A DNA stretch of 64,000 bases from Azonexus sp. (GCF_023150235.1 NZ_JAKLLH010000003.1:1-64000), one strand, 5' to 3'; shown: positions 35,793-45,300, counted from the stretch's first letter. A program made the numbers and translations. The notes: a model not told the origin generated them from the sequence alone.

Positions 35793-36725
35793 TTATTTTC
35801 CAGCCCCGACACTTTCTTCCAATATTTCCTCTCCGGAGTATTCCGACTCCGGGCCTACCTCGGCCAATATTGACTGCTCGGTCTTCTGGTTCAATACCAC
35901 AATGCTGATCCTGCGATTAACTGGATTGAGAGGGTCATTTTTATCGAAGAGAACAGTCGACCCCAAACCGACTACACGCAAAACTTTGCTCTCATCCATT
36001 CCCCCCGCGATCAACTCGCGACGCGACGCATTCGCTCGATTCGCCGACAACTCCCAATTTGTAAAACCCAGCGCCCCTCCAGAAAACTGGGCTGCATCGG
36101 TATGTCCCGCCAAACTCACCCTATTGCTGACACCATTCAGGAGATTTCCGATTTTCCGTAGCAAGTCCCTCGCATAAGGCTTCAGGTCCGTGCTGCTCAG
36201 ATCGAACATCGGGCGATTTTGCTCATCCACGATCTGTATGCGCAATCCCTCCGCAGTAATATCAAGAAGCAGCTGTTTTTTGAATTGCGACAGTTGAGGC
36301 GTCTGCTCGATCAGTCTCTCGATATCCCCTTTCAGCGCTTCCAGTCGCTCCCGCTCCTTTTTCCTGAATTCGACTTGAGCTTCCTTTTCCTTGCTGGGAT
36401 TTATGGTTTTTTTCCCTTCCACTTCACCGCGCTTGACCTGGCCGCTTTGACGCGACAAGTCCTTACCTCCTCCCTGGAGAATACTGGTCGCATCACCCGA
36501 ACCGCTCCCCCCTCTGTTTGCGATCAACAAAGGATTCTGGAAAAAATCTGCAATACCCTGTAAATCACCCTTGGCGGTAGACCCCAACAACCACATCAGC
36601 AGGAAGAACGCCATCATTGCCGTCACGAAATCGGCATAAGCAATCTTCCAGGCGCCGCCATGAGCGCCACCGGCCACTACCTTCTTTCGCTTGATGACTA
36701 TTGGGCGAGTTGAATCGTCGCTCAT
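35793..36725 (-). CDS. motD: MotB/MotD-type flagellar stator protein
   Basis: The 310-residue protein has one membrane segment with the proton-carrying Asp32 in [20 protein letters not shown] plug and linker region follows, then an OmpA-like peptidoglycan-binding domain ([30 protein letters not shown]). It anchors the stator to the wall. It follows motA by 23 bp. The name MotD is used because it is paired with a che cluster, but it could equally be called MotB. Confidence 0.9.
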   Translation of the reverse strand: MSDDSTRPIVIKRKKVVAGGAHGGAWKIAYADFVTAMMAFFLLMWLLGSTAKGDLQGIADFFQNPLLIANRGGSGSGDATSILQGGGKDLSRQSGQVKRGEVEGKKTINPSKEKEAQVEFRKKERERLEALKGDIERLIEQTPQLSQFKKQLLLDITAEGLRIQIVDEQNRPMFDLSSTDLKPYARDLLRKIGNLLNGVSNRVSLAGHTDAAQFSGGALGFTNWELSANRANASRRELIAGGMDESKVLRVVGLGSTVLFDKNDPLNPVNRRISIVVLNQKTEQSILAEVGPESEYSGEEILEESVGAGK

Positions 36726-36748
36726 GAAATATCAGCCCCTCAAATCGG

Positions 36749-37606
36749 CTACTTACCTTTTCTTGCCTTCAACTCTTCCTCAAGTTCCCTGAATGTCGGT
36801 CTGACATGAGAGTCGAGCGTCTTTCTGCCGAATTCGACAGCAACTTGGGGAGCATAGCCGGACATCGAAGCCAGGAGCACCATTTTTATGCACTGATATA
36901 TCTTTGAACCCTCGTGAGCCTTCTGATCCAGAAGGCTGGCAACAGGAGAAACAAAGCCATAAGCGATAAGAATCCCGAGGAAGGTACCAACCAGAGCACC
37001 ACCGATCATCTTGCCCAGCACCGCAGGTGGCTGCCCCACGGAACCCATGACGTTCACCACCCCCATCACCGCAACAACGATACCGAAAGCCGGCGTAGCA
37101 TCACCGACCTTACTCACCACATGAGCGGGTTCCGCCGCCTCATGATGGTGAGTTTCAAGTTCGACATCCATCAAACTCTCGATTTCGACAGTATTGAGAT
37201 TTCCACCCACCATCATCCGCAGATAATCGGTGACGAACTCCATGATGTGATGATCGCTCTGGATTGAGGGATATTTACTGAAAATCGGGCTCCCATCAGG
37301 ATTCTCGACATCGCCCTCGATCGACATCAGACCCTCTTTTCTTACCTTCGACAAAATCTCGAAGAGCATCGCAAGGGCATCAACGTAGAATGCCTTGTTG
37401 AACTTGGACCCCTTCAGGACACTGGGTAGTGCCCCCACCGTTGCCTTGATGACCTTGATGTCATTGCCGGCAACGAACCCCCCGATAGTCAAGCCAACGA
37501 TCGCCACGTACTCCGTTGGAACCCAAAGCGCCAGCAGACTTCCATGGATGGCGTAGGTACCGAGTGATGCAGCAAGAATGATCACGTAACCTACAATGAG
37601 AAACAT
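36749..37606 (-). CDS. motA: MotA flagellar stator protein
   Basis: The 285-residue protein has four membrane segments, at ~1-22, 30-50, 170-195 and 200-225. The cytoplasmic loop contains RKEGLMSIEGDVENP and the motif VGDATPAFGIVVAVMGVV before the third segment. With MotD it forms the proton channel that powers the motor. It is the first gene of the long motility cluster. Confidence 0.93.
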   Translation of the reverse strand: MFLIVGYVIILAASLGTYAIHGSLLALWVPTEYVAIVGLTIGGFVAGNDIKVIKATVGALPSVLKGSKFNKAFYVDALAMLFEILSKVRKEGLMSIEGDVENPDGSPIFSKYPSIQSDHHIMEFVTDYLRMMVGGNLNTVEIESLMDVELETHHHEAAEPAHVVSKVGDATPAFGIVVAVMGVVNVMGSVGQPPAVLGKMIGGALVGTFLGILIAYGFVSPVASLLDQKAHEGSKIYQCIKMVLLASMSGYAPQVAVEFGRKTLDSHVRPTFRELEEELKARKGK

Positions 37607-37662
37607 GCGCTACCCCCAAAGTTTGCTACGGCAAGTAGCAGGTTGCTTCATATATAGGCCGT

Positions 37663-37692
37663 ATTGTATCCAGAGGGAGTCGGCTAAAGCAA
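37663..37692 (-). promoter_or_regulatory. Possible promoter of the motA-che cluster
   Basis: On the minus strand, TTGCTT (37687-37692) and TACAAT (37663-37668) are separated by 18 bp, a fair sigma-70 match about 60 bp before motA. No clear FliA or sigma-54 site is visible. A GCTAC/GTAGC hairpin (37625-37639) follows in the leader. Confidence 0.35.
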
Positions 37693-37724
37693 AGCAACAT
37701 CGTGCTGCGATGAGCTCCAATATT

Positions 37725-37761
37725 AACGGGCCCCTGATAGTCAAGCTATCAGGGGCCCGTT
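37725..37761. terminator. Strong hairpin between the cco/fixH unit and motA
   Basis: AACGGGCCCCTGATAG (37725-37740) pairs perfectly with its complement at 37746-37761 over a 5-nt loop. It lies after the small gene at 37780, so it should end the minus-strand fixH transcript. Only a short T-rich stretch follows on that strand. Confidence 0.75.
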
Positions 37762-37779
37762 GCCCACCAAGGCAGAATT

Positions 37780-37920
37780 TCACTTGTGCTGCCCGGATTC
37801 TTCCTCGATTTTTCTTGCATACATCTTGCTCATGGCAACGCCGATCACGAGCACGCCGACAATTACGGCCAGACTCATCAGGCCAACATCACTACTGAGC
37901 AACAATTCCCAAGCCATCAT
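37780..37920 (-). CDS. Small single-span membrane protein (DUF3149-like)
   Basis: The 46-residue protein starts MMAWELLLSSDVGLMSL, has one membrane segment and ends in a charged YARKIEEESGQHK tail. It matches small proteins (DUF3149 type) seen near cbb3 oxidase or fixH genes in betaproteobacteria. The second ATG at 37917 is equally possible; GGAG precedes both. The function is unknown. It may be an oxidase assembly or accessory subunit, which is inference. Confidence 0.7.
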   Translation of the reverse strand: MMAWELLLSSDVGLMSLAVIVGVLVIGVAMSKMYARKIEEESGQHK

Positions 37921-37939
37921 CCGATCTCCACAATAAAAA

Positions 37940-38443
37940 TCACTTTCCAGCAGATAGTCGAAGCGTCTCGCCCCCATCGGCAAGCCACTCAGCATGGAGC
38001 CGCCATTTCATCTCCGGGTCTTCAATTGTGACGATCCAGCGCCCCACAAGGCTTTCCGACAACTGGCCCCTATAGAAACCGGGAGACTCCATCGACATTT
38101 TGACTGTCTGGTCTCGTCCAGAGCGGGTGGGATGGGAAAACTTTATCGCCAACTCAGCAGGCATGGAAATGGACTCATGCGCGGCCAACAGGAGCCGGAC
38201 CGCATCGCCCGAACGCATCAAATCGGCAGAAAGCCCCAAGTTGCTCGCCTGATGGTCACGATACAAGCGCTGATTTACCGCCAGACCCTGCTTGTAGTAA
38301 TCATCGGCGACCAAGCCATCGTTGCTGACAATAGCCAGCCACACCGTCACCACACCGGCCATGACCACAACTGCCGGGCCAGCCATCAACAACCAAGGCC
38401 AAGTTTGCCTGTACCACGGTAACGCCAATGGATCTCGCAACAT
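37940..38443 (-). CDS. fixH: FixH-like cbb3 oxidase assembly protein
   Basis: The 167-residue protein has one N-terminal membrane segment (WPWLLMAGPAVVVMAGVVTVWLA, residues ~14-36) and a periplasmic part with DDYYKQGLAVNQ, the FixH signature. FixH is needed for copper handling or assembly of cbb3 oxidase. An in-frame GTG 12 bases upstream is possible. The usual ccoG/fixG gene does not lie before it. Confidence 0.87.
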   Translation of the reverse strand: MLRDPLALPWYRQTWPWLLMAGPAVVVMAGVVTVWLAIVSNDGLVADDYYKQGLAVNQRLYRDHQASNLGLSADLMRSGDAVRLLLAAHESISMPAELAIKFSHPTRSGRDQTVKMSMESPGFYRGQLSESLVGRWIVTIEDPEMKWRLHAEWLADGGETLRLSAGK

Positions 38444-38552
38444 TCCTGTAAACACACCTTAAAAATATTCCGATAACACCAGCCAAGAATTCAGAGCATC
38501 GCAAGACTGCCTGAGTCTGCTCAAATTTCAGCCTGTTCCACAGCCGGGTCCA

Positions 38553-38582
38553 GGCAGCAAGGGGGAGACACGCCCCCCTGCC
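38553..38582. terminator. GC-rich hairpin after ccoP
   Basis: GGCAG and GGGGG (38553-38565, with a CAA bulge) pair with CCCCC and CTGCC (38573-38582) over a 7-nt loop. It lies in the 160-bp gap between ccoP and fixH. No T tract follows on the minus strand, so it may protect the 3' end of the ccoNOQP mRNA and not stop it. Confidence 0.45.
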
Positions 38583-38603
38583 CATGGCCTTGACCCTATC
38601 TGC

Positions 38604-39503
38604 TCACTTTGCCGCCTGGCCCAAACTCAATACATAGGCCGACAGCAAATGAACCTTGGCATCGCCGAGAAAATCCTTCCACGCGGGCATCTTGTTCTGG
38701 CGTCCGTTGGTGATGGTTTCGACGATACTCGCCTCGGCGGAGCCATGGAGCCAGATCTTGTCGGTCAGGTTGGGAGCGCCAATGGCCTGCATACCGGTAC
38801 CCTCGGGAGAATGGCAACCAGCACAACCGGCAGAGGCAAATGCCTCCTTGCCTTTTGCGGTGCGAACGGAGTCATTGGGCAAGCCCGAAAGAGAGCGGAC
38901 GAAACTGGCCAGATCCCGGATCGTATCGTTACCAAGGTGAGCATGAGGAGGCATCATCCCCATACGCCCATTGGCAATACTTTCCTTGATCTGCTCAGGC
39001 TCACCGCCATACAGCCAGTCGGCATCCGTCAAATTCGGGAAACCCTTTGCGCCACGGGCGTCAGCACCGTGACACTGCATGCAATAGGTCATGTACAGGC
39101 GCTTGCCCATTTCCATCGCCTGCCTGTCGCCCGCCACGGCCTTTAGATCCATGGCCATGTATTTATCGAACAAGGGCTTCACTGCTGCGTCCATCTTTTC
39201 CACTTCGGCCTTGTGCTGCCCGGAAGAAGTCCAGTTCAGAACTCCCTTGAAGGTCCCGAGTCCGGGATAGAGCACAAGATAGACCAAGGCAAAAATGACG
39301 GTGATGATGAACATCCAGCTCCACCATTTCGGCATTGGGTTGTTGTACTCCTCAAGAGTTTCATCCCATACATGCCCCATCGTCTTGCCAGGGGTAAAGG
39401 TCGCCTTTCCCTGCACGATCAGAAGAGCCGCGCAGGCGACGATGCTAACCAATACGATAACGATCACGTACAGGTTCCAGAAATCGCTAACGAAATCGCT
39501 CAT
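38604..39503 (-). CDS. ccoP: cbb3 oxidase dihaem subunit CcoP
   Basis: The 299-residue protein has two N-terminal membrane segments (~10-30 and ~60-82) and two cytochrome c domains with CMQCH and CAGCH haem sites, each with a later Met ligand. It brings electrons to CcoO and the CcoN haem-copper centre. It overlaps ccoQ by four bases (ATGA). Confidence 0.95.
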   Translation of the reverse strand: MSDFVSDFWNLYVIVIVLVSIVACAALLIVQGKATFTPGKTMGHVWDETLEEYNNPMPKWWSWMFIITVIFALVYLVLYPGLGTFKGVLNWTSSGQHKAEVEKMDAAVKPLFDKYMAMDLKAVAGDRQAMEMGKRLYMTYCMQCHGADARGAKGFPNLTDADWLYGGEPEQIKESIANGRMGMMPPHAHLGNDTIRDLASFVRSLSGLPNDSVRTAKGKEAFASAGCAGCHSPEGTGMQAIGAPNLTDKIWLHGSAEASIVETITNGRQNKMPAWKDFLGDAKVHLLSAYVLSLGQAAK

Positions 39504-39691
39504 TTGCTTTCCTTTTTTTCAGCACTTTGAGAAGGGAAGTTCCCCTCCCGATCATCTCGATCCGCAAACGGCAAATTCGCAGCTTCCTCAAAACCCTGCT
39601 TGCTGGTTTTACCGTATGCCCAAGCAACGATCGCGAGAAAGCACAACAAGCCCGCAACGGTCACGATGGAACGGAGATCATTGATATCCAT
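39500..39691 (-). CDS. ccoQ: cbb3 oxidase small subunit CcoQ
   Basis: The 63-residue protein has one membrane segment (LRSIVTVAGLLCFLAIVAWAYG, given by its ends at residues ~6-27) and a charged tail with FADRDDREGN. CcoQ stabilises the oxidase. It sits between ccoO and ccoP. Confidence 0.9.
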   Translation of the reverse strand: MDINDLRSIVTVAGLLCFLAIVAWAYGKTSKQGFEEAANLPFADRDDREGNFPSQSAEKKESK

Positions 39692-39697
39692 GACTAC

Positions 39698-40333
39698 TCA
39701 CTTGGTATTTTTCAAGGCAGTACCCAAGCCCTGCAGGTAAGCAATCAAGACATCCAGTTCCGTCTTGTCGCCAATTGCAGCTCTGGCCGCACTGATTTCT
39801 TCATCGGAATAGGTTGGCAAGCCGCGCACTTTTGCATAGGTACGCATCACTTCCATCTTTTTCTCGATATCCGCACCAACGGTATCCTTGGCCTTGGTCG
39901 TAGCCAGCCAGGGGAAGGCAGGCATATTCGACTCGGGGACAACATCCCGAGGATTGATCAAGTGAGCACGCTGCCACTCATCGGAATAACGCCCACCGAC
40001 ACGGTGCAGGTCAGGGCCGGTACGCTTCGACCCCCACTGGAAGGGGTGATCGTAGACATATTCGCCAGCGACTGAATAGTGGCCGTAACGCTCTGTTTCG
40101 GCACGGAAAGGACGAATCATCTGTGAATGGCAGTTGTAGCAGCCCTCGCGAAGATAGATATCCCGTCCGGCAAGACTCACTGCATCGTAAGGTTTAACCC
40201 CCTCCACAGGCGTCGTCATCGACTTCTGGAAAAAGAGAGGAACGATTTCCAAGAGACCACCCCAGAGAATGACCAGCAAGGTCAGGATGATCAAAAGAGG
40301 TACGCTTTTCTCGATTTGCTCGTGCTTAATCAT
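39698..40333 (-). CDS. ccoO: cbb3 oxidase monohaem subunit CcoO
   Basis: The 211-residue protein has an N-terminal membrane anchor and a single haem site CYNCH followed by [18 protein letters not shown], the CcoO signature. The Met ligand is in [11 protein letters not shown]. It passes electrons from CcoP to CcoN. It is 17 bp downstream of ccoN. Confidence 0.95.
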   Translation of the reverse strand: MIKHEQIEKSVPLLIILTLLVILWGGLLEIVPLFFQKSMTTPVEGVKPYDAVSLAGRDIYLREGCYNCHSQMIRPFRAETERYGHYSVAGEYVYDHPFQWGSKRTGPDLHRVGGRYSDEWQRAHLINPRDVVPESNMPAFPWLATTKAKDTVGADIEKKMEVMRTYAKVRGLPTYSDEEISAARAAIGDKTELDVLIAYLQGLGTALKNTK

Positions 40334-40350
40334 TGTTCTTTACCTCCAAA

Positions 40351-41778
40351 TCAAGCGTGATGACCAACCGGAGCGACGACCGGCATATCTTCGGTCCTGC
40401 CACCCGCCATCGTCTTGAACATGTTGTAAGCCATGATCAGCATGCCGGACAGGAACAAGAACCCTCCCAGGACACGAATGGCCCAGAACGGATAGGACCC
40501 CTTGACCGACTCGACAAAGCTGTAGGCCAAGGTACCATCGGTGTTCACGGCGCGCCACATCAGGCCCTGCATGACCCCGGCAATCCACATGGAAGCGATG
40601 TAAAGCACAGTTCCGATGGTTGCAATCCAAAAATGGGTGGTAACCAATTTGGTGCTGTACATCTCGCTCTTGCCGAACAAACGCGGCAGGAGGTAATAGA
40701 TTGACCCAATGGAAACCATCGCCACCCACCCCAAGGCACCGGAGTGCACGTGCCCGACCGTCCAGTCGGTATAGTGGGACAGTGCGTTGACCGTCTTGAT
40801 CGACATCATCGGCCCTTCGAAGGTGGACATACCGTAGAAGGAGAGTGAAGTAATGAGAAACTTCAGAACCGGATCGTCACGCAATTTGTGCCAGGCACCA
40901 GACAGGGTCATGATTCCATTGATCATCCCACCCCAGGAAGGAGCCAGAAGGATCAGGGAAAAAATCATGCCCACGGACTGGGTCCAGTCCGGCAGAGCCG
41001 TGTAATGAAGGTGGTGCGGACCAGCCCACATATAGGTAAAGATCAGCGCCCAGAAATGGACCACGGAAAGACGGTAGGAGTAAACCGGGCGACCAGCCTG
41101 CTTCGGAACGAAGTAGTACATCATGCCGAGAAAACCGGCAGTCAGGAAAAAACCCACGGCATTATGCCCGTACCACCACTGGATCATTGCATCCTGCACG
41201 CCCGCATAGGCTGAGTAGGACTTGGTCAGACTGACCGGCAGGGCTGCGCTGTTACCAAGGTGCAGCAGGGCCACGGCGATGATGAAGGCACCGAAGAACC
41301 AGTTGGCTACATAGATGTGCGATACCTTGCGCACGGCAATGGTGCCAAAAAAAACAACAGCATAGGAAACCCAGACCAGGGTGATCAGGATATCGATCGG
41401 CCACTCAAGCTCAGCGTATTCCTTGCCACTGGTAATACCGAGAGGCAGGGTGACTGCCGCCAGAAGGATGACCAGTTGCCACCCCCAGAAGGTAAAAGGA
41501 ATCAACGGCCCACCCCAGAGCCGGGTATGACAGGTACGCTGCACCACCCAGTAGGATGTCGCGAACAGCGCGCAGCCGCCAAAGGCAAAAATCACCGCAT
41601 TGGTATGCAGCGGGCGCAAACGTCCAAAATGCAGCCACGGCCCGATATTCAACTCCGGCCAGACCAGTTGCGCAGCAATGATGACACCGACAAGCATGCC
41701 GACGATGCCCCAGATTACAGTCATGACGGCAAATTGCCGCACAACCTTGTCGTTATATGTGGTTTGCGTTCCAGACAT
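40351..41778 (-). CDS. ccoN: cbb3 oxidase catalytic subunit CcoN
   Basis: The 475-residue protein has twelve predicted membrane segments and the haem-copper oxidase histidines, for example in [37 protein letters not shown] and [11 protein letters not shown]. It reduces O2 to water at high affinity and pumps protons under low oxygen. A longer frame adds 21 residues, but ATG 41778 with GAGAGGTGGG upstream fits the family. An FNR/ANR box lies before it. Confidence 0.96.
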   Translation of the reverse strand: MSGTQTTYNDKVVRQFAVMTVIWGIVGMLVGVIIAAQLVWPELNIGPWLHFGRLRPLHTNAVIFAFGGCALFATSYWVVQRTCHTRLWGGPLIPFTFWGWQLVILLAAVTLPLGITSGKEYAELEWPIDILITLVWVSYAVVFFGTIAVRKVSHIYVANWFFGAFIIAVALLHLGNSAALPVSLTKSYSAYAGVQDAMIQWWYGHNAVGFFLTAGFLGMMYYFVPKQAGRPVYSYRLSVVHFWALIFTYMWAGPHHLHYTALPDWTQSVGMIFSLILLAPSWGGMINGIMTLSGAWHKLRDDPVLKFLITSLSFYGMSTFEGPMMSIKTVNALSHYTDWTVGHVHSGALGWVAMVSIGSIYYLLPRLFGKSEMYSTKLVTTHFWIATIGTVLYIASMWIAGVMQGLMWRAVNTDGTLAYSFVESVKGSYPFWAIRVLGGFLFLSGMLIMAYNMFKTMAGGRTEDMPVVAPVGHHA

Positions 41779-41847
41779 GAACCCACCTCTCGTTAATGGA
41801 AAAACGGATGCCCGCACCTCTAAGGCTAAAGGAGGAGGCAAGCACTT

Positions 41848-41896
41848 AATTGCGGATAGTATTCTAGACTATTCACGGCATTTTGACATAGATCAA
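41848..41896 (-). promoter_or_regulatory. FNR/ANR-dependent promoter of ccoNOQP
   Basis: TTGATCTATGTCAA (41883-41896, read on the minus strand) matches the FNR consensus in 9 of 10 fixed positions. TACTAT (41856-41861) is a -10 box. The implied start near 41849 puts the box centre at about -41, the class II position where FNR touches RNA polymerase. Confidence 0.8.
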
Positions 41897-42482
41897 CCGA
41901 CTTATTATCTAGTCCACATGGACAATGCGGCAAGACGAGAAACCTGCACAACCAAGGCGAAGCCAGAAGCAAGATAACGCCCCCTCGCCAGATCATAGCG
42001 GAGCCGGGATTTTTGTGCTGACTGAACTGATTGCCCCACAAAAATGGTGCCACCCCGTATGTGCGCCACGAAATTTCCTGCCATCACCAAAGCTGGCAAA
42101 GCACCGCCCAGCGGCCGCTTTGACTATCGGAAGATAGTGAAGTTACAGATTTCCCCGGTGGCAAAAATGGAAAACCAACTCACTGCATCCGCACAATCCA
42201 GGTCTACATCGGCAGAAGTTATTGTGACTGCCTCAGAAAGACCTGACTTGGCATTGGCATGGCGACGAATCGCTGATTACGGGTGTCTTCTGCGCCTCTC
42301 CGGCGCCTCAGGCGCACACCCGGCGAAGATTTCGACAGACCCCCGACAAATAACAGGGAAAGCGGTACTTATCTACGCAACCCCGCCTGGAGCAAGGTTT
42401 TCAGGATCGATCAGCGCAGACCTTGCCGACGACGAGCTGGGTCGGCAGACGATCAGGAAGGAGGGGTAGTCGGCGAGTGGAC
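41897..42482. other. Stretch without a supported gene between ccoN and ccoS
   Basis: The only frame of note is on the plus strand (ATG 42164 to a TAG at 42469, ~100 residues, start MENQLTASAQ). It has no recognisable motif or family look and no strong ribosome site. A CTCCGGCGCCTCAGGCGC hairpin-like segment lies near 42298. I regard the stretch as probably non-coding or a degraded gene. Confidence 0.4.
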
Positions 42483-42509
42483 AAAAAAAGGGTGCGCCGC
42501 AACGCACCC
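42483..42509 (-). terminator. Intrinsic terminator of ccoIS
   Basis: On the minus strand GGGTGCG (42503-42509) pairs with CGCACCC (42490-42496) over a 6-nt loop and is followed by seven T. It ends the ccoI-ccoS transcript about 95 bp past ccoS. Confidence 0.88.
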
Positions 42510-42604
42510 CAACCCCAACAGAGAAACGATGTGAGACATACCTGCCTCACCTCTGCGAATCTTGCCGCAGAGGGAAAAGTGTGGCGTTGACGCAAGTCAA
42601 ACAT

Positions 42605-42811
42605 TTACCGACTCCCTTCCCTCCCTGTCACCTTCTCTTCCTCCTCCCTCATCTTGGGTGGAGAGACTGGAGGAAGGTCGTCCATGAGTACCTTGAAGCC
42701 AGGCCCCTCAAGATCGTCGAACTGCCCGCTGCGCACCGACCACCAAAATGCGAGAGCAATCCCGAAGACCAGCAGGACAGAAACCGGGATCAGCAAATAG
42801 ACGCTTTCCAT
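42605..42811 (-). CDS. ccoS: cbb3 oxidase maturation protein CcoS
   Basis: The 68-residue protein begins MESVYLLIPVSVLLVFGIAL and continues WWSVRSGQFDDLEGP, the CcoS signature. It is a single-span membrane protein. CcoS is needed for insertion of haem and copper cofactors into the oxidase. Its ATG overlaps the ccoI stop (TGATG). Confidence 0.93.
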   Translation of the reverse strand: MESVYLLIPVSVLLVFGIALAFWWSVRSGQFDDLEGPGFKVLMDDLPPVSPPKMREEEEKVTGREGSR

Positions 42812-45246
42812 CACTCATTCTCCAGGCGCTGGATGCGCAACGAATTGAGCACAACCAGCAACGAGCTTGCGGACATGCCAATACCGGCCATCCAGGGACT
42901 CACGTAACCGGCTACCGCCAGCGGAAGTGCGACAAAATTGTAGGCGAAAGACCACCACAGGTTCTGACGAATGATGCGCAAGGTCTTCAAGGCCCGCAAC
43001 AGGCCATGACGCAAGTGGCCAAGGTTTTCCGAAAGCAGGACAAAGTCGGATTGGGTTCTAGCCAGTTGCGCCCCCCCTCCCATGGCAATCGAAACCTGCG
43101 CCTGGGCCAGCACGGGCGCGTCATTCACCCCATCGCCAACCATTGCCACAATGGCACCTCCTGCCTGCAAGCGGCAAACACAATCATGCTTTTCTTGCGG
43201 CGAGACTGCGGCATGCGCCTCGGAAATGGCGAGCTCGGCGGCAACCCGGCGCACCACCGGCTCAGCATCGCCACTAAGCAGCACAACCTGCCTCCCGGCC
43301 TGGCGCAAACTCGCAATCAGCGCTCTAGCCTCGGGGCGCAAACTATCGCCTATCCGAAAAAGTGCCAGGCAAGCGCCCGTATCCGCCAGTGCGATCACCG
43401 TATCGCCACTCTCCAGCCAATCCACGGACAAACCATCCAGGGGCAGCCCTGAGAGCTCAAGGGCATAATCCGGGCGCCCCAGGCGGTAGGAATGACCATC
43501 GACCACGCCTTCAACTCCCCGTCCAGGCTCGTTGCGCAAGGCAGTTGCCAGCCGTTCCGTTGCTGCCTCACGCCGCAGGGCTCCAGCTAGCGGATGCTCC
43601 GAAGCCTGCTCAAGAGCGATTGCCAGTCCCAGAACCTGCTCACGCGAGCAGCCCGCCAGAGGCAGGATATCGAGCAAGCGCATGTCACCCTTGGTCAGGG
43701 TGCCGGTCTTGTCGAAAACGAAATGCGTTGCCCGCGCCAGAGTTTCAATTGCATGCCCGCGCGTCACCAGCAAGCCATCTCGTGCCAGAGCGCCAGCACT
43801 CACGGTCAAGGCAATCGGCGTCGCCAGGGAAAGGGCGCAAGGACAGGTCACGACGAGTACGGACACCATGATCCATAATGCCTTTCCAGGATCGATCCAG
43901 TACCAAGCCAGTGCCGCCACGGCAGCAACGACCAGCAGTGAAGCCACGAAACGACTGGCAACGCGATCGGCCATTTCCACAATTGCCGGTTTTTCGGCGG
44001 CAGCCCGCTCCATCAGCTGGATGATCGCCGACAAGCGCGTTCCCTGGCCAACCCGCTCCACCTCGACCACCAAGGGGCTTTCGGTATTGATCGCCCCGCC
44101 GGTGACGCCATCGCCCGGCTGCTTCCCGACCGGACGGCTCTCCCCGGTAAGCAAGGACTCATTGGCAAAGCTCCGCCCCTCGATGACCCGACCATCCGCA
44201 GGAATGATTTCGCCCGGTTTGATCATGACAAAATCGCCAGGCGCCAAGTCTGCAACCAGTTTTTGTTCACATTCACGGTCGACTGGATAATTCGGCATTT
44301 TCTGGGCGAAAGCGGGCAAGAGTCTAGCCAGGGCTTCGGTCACCCCAACCGCCTTCTGACGCGCCCCCATCTCGAGAAAACGTCCGCCCAGCAAAAAAAA
44401 GACAAACATCGTCACCGAATCGAAATACACCTCGCCGGCAGCGATCCAGGTTGCCCAGCAACTGGCGACAAAAGCTGCACCGACACCCAGGGCAACGGGG
44501 ACATCCATCCCCACCCGCCGCAGCCGTAGATCGCGCCAGGCATTGCGAAAAAAGGGCGCGGAGGAATAGAAAACCACCGGCAAGGTCAGCACCAGACTGG
44601 CCCAGCGCATCAGACTCTCGATATCCGGTGACATATCACCGTCGGCAATATAGACGGGGTAGGCGTACATCATCACCTGCATCATGCCGAAACCCGCAAC
44701 CCACAAGCGCCAGAGGGCATCGCGCCGCTCGCTGCGGGCAATTTCCTCATTCCGGGCCGCATCGTAGGGATAGGCCCGGTAGCCGATTCGAGCAATCGCC
44801 GCCAGAATGTCCGAGAGTCGGACCTGCGACTCATCCCAGCGTACGCGCGCGCGTCGGGTCGCGTAGTTGATGTTCAGGGCGGTCACGCCCGGCAGGCGGC
44901 CGACATGCTGCTCGTTCAGCCAGATGCAGGCGGCGCAGGTGATTCCTTCCAGCAACAACGAAGCCTCGCGCTCATTTTCCCCGAGTTCGCGGACAAAGCT
45001 CTTCTGAAACTCGAGATGATCGAACAAGGCCAGTTGATCGAGAATTGCCGGCTTGGCCTCCCGCTGCGACTCCGGCATCGCATCGCGGCTGCGGTAGTAA
45101 TCTTCGAGACCGTTATCGACAATCGACTGGGCAACAGCCTGGCATCCGGGACAGCACATCGTGCGCGATTCACCGCCGATGCTGACAGAGAGGTCGATAT
45201 CAGCCGGAACCGACTGACCACAGTGGTAGCACGAAGCTTCGGGCAT
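42811..45246 (-). CDS. ccoI: CcoI-type copper-transporting P1B ATPase
   Basis: The 811-residue protein has an N-terminal Cys-rich part (CYHCG and CCPGC), a heavy-metal domain (GITCAACIWL) and eight membrane segments with the copper motif TCPCALSL. The ATPase motifs are TGES, DKTGTLTKG, SEHPLAG and VGDGVNDAP. CcoI exports copper for the cbb3 active site. ATG at 45246 starts MPEASCYHCG but has no Shine-Dalgarno, and a terminator-like hairpin ends six bases before it. TTG at 45279 would include that hairpin in the coding sequence. Confidence 0.93.
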   Translation of the reverse strand: MPEASCYHCGQSVPADIDLSVSIGGESRTMCCPGCQAVAQSIVDNGLEDYYRSRDAMPESQREAKPAILDQLALFDHLEFQKSFVRELGENEREASLLLEGITCAACIWLNEQHVGRLPGVTALNINYATRRARVRWDESQVRLSDILAAIARIGYRAYPYDAARNEEIARSERRDALWRLWVAGFGMMQVMMYAYPVYIADGDMSPDIESLMRWASLVLTLPVVFYSSAPFFRNAWRDLRLRRVGMDVPVALGVGAAFVASCWATWIAAGEVYFDSVTMFVFFLLGGRFLEMGARQKAVGVTEALARLLPAFAQKMPNYPVDRECEQKLVADLAPGDFVMIKPGEIIPADGRVIEGRSFANESLLTGESRPVGKQPGDGVTGGAINTESPLVVEVERVGQGTRLSAIIQLMERAAAEKPAIVEMADRVASRFVASLLVVAAVAALAWYWIDPGKALWIMVSVLVVTCPCALSLATPIALTVSAGALARDGLLVTRGHAIETLARATHFVFDKTGTLTKGDMRLLDILPLAGCSREQVLGLAIALEQASEHPLAGALRREAATERLATALRNEPGRGVEGVVDGHSYRLGRPDYALELSGLPLDGLSVDWLESGDTVIALADTGACLALFRIGDSLRPEARALIASLRQAGRQVVLLSGDAEPVVRRVAAELAISEAHAAVSPQEKHDCVCRLQAGGAIVAMVGDGVNDAPVLAQAQVSIAMGGGAQLARTQSDFVLLSENLGHLRHGLLRALKTLRIIRQNLWWSFAYNFVALPLAVAGYVSPWMAGIGMSASSLLVVLNSLRIQRLENE

Positions 45247-45250
45247 GCAA

Positions 45251-45274
45251 TAAAAAAGGCGCCGAAGCGCCTTT
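45251..45274 (-). terminator. UUCG-loop terminator hairpin at the start of ccoI
   Basis: On the minus strand AAAGGCGC (45267-45274) pairs with GCGCCTTT (45255-45262) over TTCG and runs into TTTTTTA. It follows the SDR stop by ~27 bp and would terminate that gene. It also lies directly in front of the ccoI ATG. Confidence 0.82.
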
Positions 45275-45300
45275 GCCAAGGACGGAGCCCTGAGTATAGA

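Noticed and set aside
42164..42469. ~100-residue plus-strand frame between ccoN and ccoS
   Set aside because: No recognisable motif, no strong ribosome site and no typical protein-like pattern. It may be chance or a decayed gene.
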